Assembly (NCBI RefSeq): GCF_030929555.1
Contig: NZ_JAVFVT010000026.1
Coordinates: 1 to 64,000 of the forward strand
Direction: 5' to 3'
Length of the DNA stretch: 64,000 nt
Source of the DNA: Paenibacillus sp. LHD-117
GTDB lineage: Bacteria > Bacillota > Bacilli > Paenibacillales > Paenibacillaceae
Part shown: piece by piece, positions 52,951-61,100 of the stretch
Layout: the number at the start of each line of letters is the position of its first letter
Numbering within the stretch: the first letter of the stretch is position 1
Translations under genes and position numbers: made by a program
Notes under the pieces: model-generated
Told to the model about the DNA's origin: nothing
What the model saw: the letters and a program-made list of their open reading frames with translations, nothing else
The model's database searches: none

Positions 52951-53142
52951 TCATTGACCTTGAGTTTCAACTTTCCCGAAGAATTGCGCCAAGTCGATGT
53001 CGACTACAAATGGATATCCTTCCCGGATAAATCGCTGGGCTTGCCTCACGGCGTCATGCCATCTCTTCCCTGGGCGGAAACCGAAACTGTGCGGAGAATT
53101 GGCAATGCGTGCCAAATAGCCCTCCCTTATGCAAGACGGCAT
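52951..53142 (-). pseudogene. group II intron reverse transcriptase fragment
   Basis: 63 residues containing HSFGFRPGKRWHDAVRQAQR and PFVVDIDLAQFF, the RT-1/RT-2 region of LtrA-type intron proteins (usual form HSYGFRPGRSAHDAV...YVVDIDLEKFF). Catalytic palm, X and nuclease domains are missing and the end is a short unrelated tail. A dead fragment. Confidence 0.85.
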
Positions 53143-53206
53143 CGAACTTATTATGGGGTACCGCCAACAAAACGCGGAAAACGTACGCTAAGCAATTCGT
53201 TGCATA

Positions 53207-53251
53207 AAAAAGCGAACTCTCCCTTACTCTACAAGGGGGAGTCGCTTTCGT
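53207..53251. terminator. hairpin with A/T flanks
   Basis: AAAGCGAACTCTCCCTT pairs with AAGGGGGAGTCGCTTT around ACTCTAC, preceded by a run of A. On the minus strand it reads into a T run, so it would terminate minus-strand transcripts. The stretch 53252-53741 that follows shows no gene. Confidence 0.65.
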
Positions 53252-53741
53252 AAACCGAAGCCCAGCAAAGTTAAACTAACGTGCCCGTTAGGGTATAGGA
53301 TTTCCTTCTTGTGACATGATACTTCCAAATCGTAATTTAATAAACTTAGCCATTAAATTTAAAGGGGGGTCCAGCCAAAATTTTAACTAAAATATACGCT
53401 AAGGATGTTTTTTGTCTTCCCGGCAAGGTTTTTCACTACTCTTTAGCCATGATCGATAAACATCATTAGCGGTCATCAATAGGCCGGGAAGTGGCTCGTT
53501 ACGTCCGCTAAGGTTGTCAGGAACGTCGAGAATGCATATCCACTAATGCTAAGCGTATAGAACAGTCAAAATGTTGGCGCTGCCCCTTCTAGATGAGTAT
53601 TTACTTCATGGCTTACTTTTTATGAAGTTCGTCATTTTACACAATTTTATGGACTCAACTCCTCTTACCCAGTCCGGCATGATGAAGCGCAGCGGAATGG
53701 CTGATCTACTTTAGAAGCAACAATATTTTAGAACCGTTTTA

Positions 53742-54602
53742 TTAAATTCTAACTGGGATCAATATTCTTTGACCGATATATAAATAAACATTTGGATTAA
53801 TGTTGTTCCACTGGGAAATGGCATTGATTGTAATACCGTATCTTTGGGCGATTAACCACAATGTTTCACCACTTCTGACAATGTGAACGAACTGCCCGAT
53901 CACCCTTAATCTTGACCAATCAAACAACCTTCCCGGGTCAGTCCTCCTGCCCGGGGCATACTCATCATGTCCGACAACATGCTGCCTGTCTCTTACTATC
54001 GAGGGATGGCGCTTAATAATTTCATCAAGAAGCAAATTTAAAGAGCGGTACTGAGCATCTGTGTAACCAATATTTGAGGGAGAAATCATATCGTATGTCT
54101 GGGATGGAAAAAAGGGCAGCATCTCATCACGGGTTCCAATTGCCATTAATTCTATCCCGATTGAATATTCATTTAGCCGGTTTTCGTATCCAGGAAATCC
54201 TGGTAGGCTCCCTTGTCCTGCATGGTACGCAACGCGATTTTCATCGACCAGTCGATAAATCTCTCCATTTCTTCCAATCAAGTAATGTGAAGAAACCCCA
54301 CCATTTAAAAAAATACGATAAATATCCTGGACATCGTAAGGATTACGTGGATTATTAGCTGCATTGGATATGAAGTGAATAACCACATGCGTTATATTCT
54401 CTGTTCTAGGCTTTGAGTTTTGCAATGGAAGATAGTAATTCTGAATGGATACAGGTCTTTCAGGAATTTTTAGTGCAGTTCCGGGATAAATCGTATTTGG
54501 GTTTTGGATGTTATTCACACTAATGATTTCTAGGACAGATGTATTGTATTTTTGTGCAATTTGCCATAAGCTTTCCCCTGGCTGAACAACATGAGTTGCC
54601 AT
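53742..54602 (-). CDS. N-acetylmuramoyl-L-alanine amidase with two LysM domains
   Basis: 286 residues: LysM at about 3-47 (HVVQPGESLWQIAQKYN), a zinc amidase_2 domain at about 70-225 (THVVIHFISNAA, SSHYLIGRNGEIYRLV, EYSIGIELMA, VVGHDEYAPGRRTDPG) and a second LysM at about 239-285 (HIVRSGETLWLIAQRYG). Cleaves the stem peptide from muramic acid. No signal peptide, so release by lysis, phage-type holin or spore-specific routes is possible. GGAGGG precedes the ATG. AT-rich. Confidence 0.92.
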   Translation of the reverse strand: MATHVVQPGESLWQIAQKYNTSVLEIISVNNIQNPNTIYPGTALKIPERPVSIQNYYLPLQNSKPRTENITHVVIHFISNAANNPRNPYDVQDIYRIFLNGGVSSHYLIGRNGEIYRLVDENRVAYHAGQGSLPGFPGYENRLNEYSIGIELMAIGTRDEMLPFFPSQTYDMISPSNIGYTDAQYRSLNLLLDEIIKRHPSIVRDRQHVVGHDEYAPGRRTDPGRLFDWSRLRVIGQFVHIVRSGETLWLIAQRYGITINAISQWNNINPNVYLYIGQRILIPVRI

Positions 54603-54782
54603 TACACAACCCTCCCTCTGCGTAGCATCCCTTATATATATTAGAATGGGAAGCGATAATTGTCTAAGAATATTCCTCCCTGGTTTTACACACTAATCCT
54701 ACATGGCCTGACGGCCACCACCATGGATGAAAATGGAGCTTGCGCATCCTTCGTTCATTTGCGGTAATGGAAGTGCGCTGTT

Positions 54783-54920
54783 ATGCTTCGCGACAAGGTA
54801 CCTTATCTTGAAGCAGGAGCCAATTATTTAGGATCACGCGTGAAGACGGTTGATTACTGGGTTCGAAAGGTTAATCAAATGGGCTTCCAAGTTGAACTTA
54901 AAGAAAGTTCAATAGCTTAA
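54783..54920 (+). other. short open frame, possible gene fragment
   Basis: 46 codons, ATG to TAA, with a coherent-looking sequence (YLEAGANYLGSRVKTVDYWV) and stop codons just upstream. It looks like the C-terminal end of a larger protein, perhaps a transposase, but I do not recognise it. It lies in the 755-base gap 54603-55357. Confidence 0.3.
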
Positions 54921-55084
54921 CCCATAAAATGGAATCAAGAAAAACAAGGGAAATCTTTTTTGTCACTGCGACTGCGGCGCTTTAAAGCAAAGTGTTATTT
55001 TCGTATAACTTAAAAGACAATGAAAAAGATTAAACTTTTTGACTAGAGCATCGATCCTTTGGTGGTATTGTACCTCGTTCTTGA

Positions 55085-55262
55085 GCGCGTTGGGACGTAG
55101 CGGATCGATATTGAACAGCTCCCGCCACATAAAGCAAGCTGGAACGCCAAGTTGGTCAATAGGCAGCCTGCCGCCTTCGCACGGCCGCCACCACCGAACT
55201 TCACTCCGATCTCTGATACGTCCACTTTGTAATAAATTCTGCGTAGGCGGAGCTTTTCACCC
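55085..55262 (-). pseudogene. DHH/DHHA1 phosphoesterase fragment
   Basis: Reading on the minus strand gives VDVSEIGVKFGGGGRAKAAG, the DHHA1 glycine-rich motif (normally GGGGH) of NrnA/NrnB-type oligoribonucleases. The histidine is replaced by Arg, stops lie just upstream in frame (TGA and TAG near 55263-55271), and no DHH domain is nearby. A decayed C-terminal remnant. Confidence 0.6.
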
Positions 55263-55357
55263 TATATTCAGATCGAGATGTGTAATCCAGATGCGCGTAA
55301 CTTTCCCGAGCTCATTGACAGTTCGAGTGGTACATGTTATGCCGCATTCGAGCTATT

Positions 55358-56227
55358 TTATTTTTTTTCCGGCAGATTAAACATTTGCGGAATCGTAACA
55401 AATTCCGCGCCTTCTCTCTTTAAGAGGGGGATAAGTGCGTCCACCGCCTGGACCATCCCAGAGAGGTCCTGCGTCCAGTGACCACCGCTGTGCATAAGAA
55501 CGATGGCGCCCGGATGCAAATTACTCAAAACATTTTTCTGCACGGTAGCGGAATCGATCTGCGTCCAATCCATGGAATCGGCTGACCAGCCGATGACGCT
55601 GAATTTCATTTTCCCAAATTCTATTAGAAGCTGCTCATTCAACCCACCGTACGGTGCACGAAAGAGCTTCGGCGAATACCCTACCACTTTTTTAATTTCT
55701 GCGTCTGTTTGCGTAACCTCCCACCTCATGCGGTCAATGCTTTCCTGCCACAGTTTTGGATGCCAATACGTATGGTTACCAATAGAATGACCTTCCTGAT
55801 AAATTCTTCTCGTTATATCCGGATGACCGGCTACTCTGGAGCCCATTAGGAAGAATGTCGCTTTAACATTATGCTTCTTAAGAACATCCAGCACTTGCGG
55901 GGTGAAACGGCGGTCAGGACCATCGTCAAACGTTAGCGCTATACGATTTTTCTGCAAGGAACCACGGAGCACAAAAATATTCGGGAATTTCTTCTGGAGC
56001 TCGTAATTGCTGATTGGGCGAAGAACACGTTCCGTCGTCTCGGAACCTCCCGCCAGCGCATTCATGTTGCCGGCAACACTCGGCTCTATCTCATCGGCGG
56101 ATTTTATTCCTAATCCGGAAGGCATGTTTTGAATGTGCATATGTTGCTTTTGGCCAGCATTGGAACATGCAGAAAGAATTGCAAGTCCGATTAAGATTGG
56201 TGTATAACATCTTTTCAATTTCAGCAT
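55358..56227 (-). CDS. polysaccharide deacetylase (NodB domain) lipoprotein
   Basis: 289 residues. Signal peptide with LSAC and lipidated Cys21. The NodB domain starts at about 94: TFDDGPD with metal/catalytic Asp101-Asp102, GNHTYWH with His152 and His156, RAPYGG and a C-terminal LMHSGG. Deacetylates peptidoglycan or another N-acetylated surface polymer. GGAGGTG precedes the ATG. The 328 bases upstream to 56555 hold a short GCTCCC/GGGAGC hairpin but no gene. Confidence 0.93.
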   Translation of the reverse strand: MLKLKRCYTPILIGLAILSACSNAGQKQHMHIQNMPSGLGIKSADEIEPSVAGNMNALAGGSETTERVLRPISNYELQKKFPNIFVLRGSLQKNRIALTFDDGPDRRFTPQVLDVLKKHNVKATFFLMGSRVAGHPDITRRIYQEGHSIGNHTYWHPKLWQESIDRMRWEVTQTDAEIKKVVGYSPKLFRAPYGGLNEQLLIEFGKMKFSVIGWSADSMDWTQIDSATVQKNVLSNLHPGAIVLMHSGGHWTQDLSGMVQAVDALIPLLKREGAEFVTIPQMFNLPEKK

Positions 56228-56555
56228 TGAGGCACCTCCATGTAAATCATTTCCCTTCTAATTTGGATGATTTGACATGGAAATATTCTTAGATGGACCA
56301 TATTGATACAGAAAAAACAAGGTCAAGTGAAGCCTAATTTGAATTTATTCCAATAAAGTGTTTAGCTGATTGAACCAATTTTATGAAGCAGATAAAGGAT
56401 CCGCCGCAGTACAAATTCTTTTTCTATTTTTTGAGCTCCCGTTTAATGAAAACAGGGAGCAGCGACGATCTGTTCCCCGCTAATTCAACTATCGTATCCG
56501 TTAACTCTTTGCATTTTCAACCCGATATTCACTCGGATTTTGCTTATATTTTCGA

Positions 56556-56915
56556 TCATTTTAGTAAAGTAATGCCTCCAAAAGCACACAATAGTCCCAG
56601 CAGCACAGAAGTGACCACATAGACCCCAGCTTTTACTACTTCCCCTTTTTGGACAAGTTGGATTGTTTCGTAGCCGGAAGTCGAAAAAGTCGTATATGCA
56701 CCACAAAACCCTGTTCCGACCATCAGCCAAGCTAAGTCCGAAATTTCGTGGTTAACGTGTAGGGAAACCAGAACTCCTAAAATAATTGAGCCGGTTAAAT
56801 TAATAACCCATATTCCCTATGGAAACATCGATGTTACCTTGGAACTTATCCATTTACCCAGGTGAAAACGAGAGAGTGTTCCTACAACGCCACTAAGACC
56901 ATTAAGCCAAATCAT
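56556..56915 (-). pseudogene. crcB: second fluoride channel subunit, broken by a stop codon
   Basis: Reading 120 codons from ATG 56915 gives a full CrcB/Fluc protein: GVVGTLSRFHLGKW, INLTGSIILGVLVS, VGTGFCGAYTTFSTSGYE and a last helix ending GGITLLK, with one in-frame TAG at codon 33 (56817-56819), just after F-P where F-P-x-G-T is conserved. The start overlaps the stop of the upstream crcB by ATGA, as in heteromeric Fluc pairs. Without readthrough or a new start the protein is not made. Confidence 0.85.
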
Positions 56916-57298
56916 GCCGTTCCCTGCCTCCTTTTCACCTTTGCCAAACGAATACCGGCAATAATCAACAATAACCCTCCAATTATGCTTAACAGAATAT
57001 ACAAGGCGGCAATGAAGAAGTGTCCACTTTGTATAAGATCAACGGATTGGACCGAAAACGTAGAGAACGTGGTAAAGCCCCGGTCACTCCAGTTCCTATT
57101 CCAAGTCGTATTTCGAGGGGGGACGTTCCAGCGCACTAATGTAACAGTGAAAAACCACCCTAGGAAGAAGCTGCCTAAGAGGTTAATAATCATAATGCCT
57201 AGTGGGAAACCACTCGATAGCGGAGGAATAACGTTTCCAAGCTCATATCTTAAGATCGTCCCAATAAATCCGCCAACCACGAGCGCAATTAATTTCAT
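56912..57298 (-). CDS. crcB: fluoride ion channel subunit with compensated frameshift
   Basis: 128-residue four-helix membrane protein exporting fluoride as a dual-topology dimer. GGFIGTILRYELG, FPLGIMIINLLGSFFLGW and GFTTFSTFSV are family motifs. Between them residues about 61-73 read as a non-conserved Asn/Trp/Arg stretch; shifting one frame over this stretch gives E-I-R-L-G-I-G-T-G-V-T-G, the expected sequence. So an extra base in the C6 run near 57117-57122 and a missing base near the G4 run at 57079-57082 seem to compensate. GGAAG six bases before the ATG lies inside the riboswitch. Confidence 0.85.
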   Translation of the reverse strand: MKLIALVVGGFIGTILRYELGNVIPPLSSGFPLGIMIINLLGSFFLGWFFTVTLVRWNVPPRNTTWNRNWSDRGFTTFSTFSVQSVDLIQSGHFFIAALYILLSIIGGLLLIIAGIRLAKVKRRQGTA

Positions 57299-57302
57299 TT
57301 AC

Positions 57303-57356
57303 AACTTCCTTTCATCAGAAGCACAAGGCGGTTATGGCGAACTCTATCGCCTGGTG
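57303..57356 (-). promoter_or_regulatory. fluoride riboswitch
   Basis: On the minus strand, AGGCGATAGAGTTCGCCATA then ACCGCC and CTGATGA match the crcB-motif aptamer (GGCGAU...UUCGCC stem, AUAA pseudoknot segment, CUGAUGA). The Shine-Dalgarno GGAAG of crcB lies at its 3' edge, so translational control by fluoride is expected. Confidence 0.88.
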
Positions 57357-57570
57357 CGTGATGCTGCAAGGAATGCATCGACAAGCTCCCGTTTTTTCCT
57401 TGAGGTTTATTCGCACACGCCCTTCTCAGACATACCATGATGTCTGTAAATTGAAAATACGACTGTATGATCCGCTTTTCCCCATTAACTCGTTATGCGA
57501 CCCTTGTTCCTGAAGCTGGCCACTTCATGACGAATATTAGATTTGCCAAATTTGCTACTCCAAGCCTATG

Positions 57571-57586
57571 GGTATGCGTGGCGCAC
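57571..57586 (-). mobile_element. second group II intron 5'-end remnant
   Basis: Minus-strand GTGCGCCACGCATACC starting at 57586; the first 13 bases equal those at 52213. It also starts two bases after the U run of a terminator. Beyond this point the sequence does not clearly continue as an intron. Confidence 0.45.
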
Positions 57587-57588
57587 CT

Positions 57589-57617
57589 AAAAGAAGGTCG
57601 CATGAATCGCGACCTTC
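57589..57617 (-). terminator. terminator of the RHS-immunity transcript
   Basis: GAAGGTCGC and GCGACCTTC pair perfectly around a seven-base loop and are followed on the minus strand by TTTT. It lies 245 bases after the small membrane protein gene. The bases 57618-57861 show no other gene. Confidence 0.85.
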
Positions 57618-57861
57618 AATCACAAACTTTTTAAATTTATCTTTAATATTCAACTCTGCATCAAGCACTCTCGAGACGATGCGCAATTGGAAGGTCGATT
57701 CGTACTACCATCAAAGTTGATGCGTATGTGTAACCGTTGAGGCTGTCAAAACGTCACCATTACTTTACTCGTTATCGCAGTCGCTTTTGCTGGTATTCAT
57801 ATTTATTACAACCGCCATCGTAAGTCAAGTCAACTATCTAGCTCAAATTTTGAGGTTGAGC

Positions 57862-58077
57862 CTAAAGGAAACTTACATATAATAAAATCAAACCAATCAA
57901 TATTGAACCTAACCCTTTTAATAAGTCATTGTTTAACAATACTCGCGTAAATATTTCAGTTAATATTACATTACTATCAGTACTTTTTAATTGTTTATAT
58001 AAAGTAAAAATTTGATAAAGATAATAAATTCCAATATACATTGAACATAAACTAAGGATAAAAAGAAAAATATTCAT
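57862..58077 (-). CDS. small membrane protein, candidate immunity protein
   Basis: 71 residues with a hydrophobic helix at about 3-26 and another at about 52-70, joined by a polar loop. No family recognised. AAAGGGAG precedes the ATG. It starts 51 bases after the RHS gene on the same strand, the position where polymorphic toxin systems encode immunity. A membrane immunity protein fits a membrane-active toxin; this is inference from position and hydrophobicity. Confidence 0.65.
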   Translation of the reverse strand: MNIFLFILSLCSMYIGIYYLYQIFTLYKQLKSTDSNVILTEIFTRVLLNNDLLKGLGSILIGLILLYVSFL

Positions 58078-58128
58078 GTTATCTCCCTTTCTTAAGAAAT
58101 ACCGGCACTATACAGTGCCGGATCGAGT

Positions 58129-61100
58129 TTACAAAGAATTCCGATAACCTGCTGTGTTTTCCCCCCAAAGAGGGAAAGTTTCTTCAAACAATACCGTATA
58201 CCAATTTGATTGACTACTCTTATATTTCTGAGTATTTTTTTCAATCATTTTAATTAGAAAATTCTTTAGGAGCCTTTTACTTGTTACATATACCAATCCC
58301 GCAGTTAATGCTGCACCACCTGTACCTGCTACAACTACTGCCCAGAGCGCATCTAAAAGTTTATCTGAATAAAAATCGATTCCTTTTACTAATAATCCAC
58401 CTTTTGTAATTTTAAAATGGATTCTAGCCCAGTTCCAACCAGATCTGAAGGCAATGTACATTCCGTAGGCATATTCTATTTTCTTATATGCGTGCCCGCT
58501 AGGATCATAATAGTTTACTGGGTTATTTTTTGAATATGCATACTGATTCAAGCTAATTGGTTCTTCTTCAAAGCCATGGAAAGTATCTCTTGTAATAAAT
58601 CTGCCTATATTAGGATCATAATACCTAGCCATCAAGTAATACAGCCCCGTAGATTCATCATACCTGTATCCCGAATACCTGTATGGATTTATCGAAGCCA
58701 TTGTACCTGACTGTGAGATAATATTACCCCAAGCATCATACTGATACTGAGCTACTGTATTGCCGCTGGCATCAGTCATCGCAGTGACACTACTGTGCCC
58801 ATCCACATGATAGTAATAGGTGGCGCCATTGTACCTCATTGTAACCGGTTTACCGGCAGCATCCCAGGTATATTCGGAAGTAATGTTATTATTTGTATCC
58901 GTAACATAAACAACCTTATCTCCATCGTAATGGAAATTAGAAGTAGAACCAGAAGCTGTCATGCTTATGCGTCTGCCCTGATCGTCATAGGTGAAGGTCG
59001 CTATTGTGCTACCGCCGGTATTTTTCACCTCGATAAGCTGGTTCACTTCATTATACACGTAGGTCTTAGGGCCATTGCTAGTGAGATTCCCGTTAGCATC
59101 ATACGTGTACGATTGACCGTTTACTGCAGTAAGCTGGTTGCCGCTATCATAAGTGTAGTTTGTAATATTAGCGCCAACCATTTTCTTCGTTCTGTTTCCT
59201 GCCGCATCATACTCGTAAGTGATTGTAGTTCCATCCAGTAATGTTTCCTGAATCAACTGGTTCAATGCATCGTATTGGTACGATATAGTGCCAGAATTCG
59301 TTACGATACTAGTCCGGTTGCTGTTGGCATCATAAGTGTAAGCATAGGAATCCAACACTGCACCGGCTGCATTGTAGTTTTTCATCACCGTCAGCCTGTT
59401 GTCGGCATCGTACTCATACGAGGTGTAGGTCCCATTGCTGGATCTGGCTGATATGACATTGCCTCTCTCGTCGTATACGAACTTGACAAGGTTAGAGCTG
59501 TTTCTTGCTAATGCCGTCAACTGGTTTAAGCTGTTATAAGTGTAACCGTGTGTTACCGAAGACGCTCCTGCAGTAAGAGTCAGGGATGTCAGGTTACTGT
59601 TATTGTCATAACCGTAATCAAACCTGTTATTCGCACCTTCAGACATCCTTGTTACACGGTTATTCTTGTCGTAAGTGAAGTCGGTAGTTTTACCCGCGGC
59701 AATGTTACTTATTGAGGTAACATCTCCATTGATGTCGTAGGTGTAACCCCACTTCTGCACTCCGTTATAAGATACTCCGTTTAGGCGGTTCAATGCGTTG
59801 TAGGAACTCGTTATGCTGTCGCCTTTTGGATAAATCACCTTCGTATTCTGTCCGTTTTTATTATACCCTAACTGTATAGCCTGGTTTAACGGGTTTGTTA
59901 TCATTGAAACCCGATTGAACTCGTTATACTCATAGGTTGTTGTTTTGTTCCTTGCATCAGTGACCGTAGTCCTGTTCCCAGCATTGCCATATCCATAAGT
60001 GGTTATTCCGTTCTTTGCATCTGTCACCTTAGTAAGAAGGTTCCTGCTGTCGTATTGGAATGAAGTCGTCTGATTTTTCGGATCCTCTGCAGTCATCACA
60101 TTCCCAAAGGCGTCATAGGTGTAATCTGCAGTATTCCCCAGTGGATCTTTTACACTGGTCACGTAGTTGCCGTTTGTATCATAGGTGTTAAAGGTATGGG
60201 AAGCCCCGATCTCCAGCCTCGATGCATCAAACCACGCTGTACCGGTCTGATTGTAGTAGTAATAGTATACTTCAATCCAATCAAAAGACGCTGTTGGATT
60301 GACAGTAGCTGCTACGTGCTGCCAGCCGGAAGCTGCCTTATCGAACGCATTGGAATTGTTCCAATCGGTTACCCCACTTGTATAGTGGATCGCCACCTGC
60401 ATGTTGTAATAGCCTCCACTCGGGTTCGCACCCGACTGTTTCGACCAACCTAACAGGGTAAGCTTCGTATTAGCATCACCCGAGATATTTATCCGCTGCT
60501 TGATATATTTGTTTACTCCGCTTTGCCCGGTTATCTTATAGGAATAGGAACCGATATGCTTCTCCGCGGTATCTTTAACATCGCTCGATGTCAAAGCGCC
60601 CCTGTCCCAATTGTCGGGATAGTTGTCTGCATTAGCGTCGCGCTCGAAGCTGGAGTTATCAAGCAGGTTATAGGCGCTTAATACAGTCCCTTTTTCAAGC
60701 TGTATTCCATCAAAATAAGCTGTACCTGTACCAGGATCCATACCTGCCGATACTTTAATTTTCGCTGTTCCGGCCGGAATGCTGTCAACGACAGCCTGCA
60801 CGCGAGTCCAGTCATGGGTTCCCTTTAATGCGTAAGATAATTGCTGGCTGATCCATACGTTTGACGAGTTATAGAAATCGACTTTTATAAGAGAATTGCT
60901 GGTTGTACCTGTTGTTTTTGCATACCCGCTGACGATAAATTTATCTGTCGCGGTGACAGATATAAAATCAGAGGTAACTACCGCCCAACCCGTTGGATTT
61001 GATATACTGACACCTTTATTACCGTATTTAGCCGTACCCGACCATGCAAAGGTTGCCGTCTTTCCTGTATCAACCAGCTGGGACCAGTTATCAGGCCAGT

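Noticed and set aside
57303..57440. Open frame on the plus strand across the fluoride riboswitch
   Set aside because: It is the reverse strand of the aptamer and has no gene-like features.
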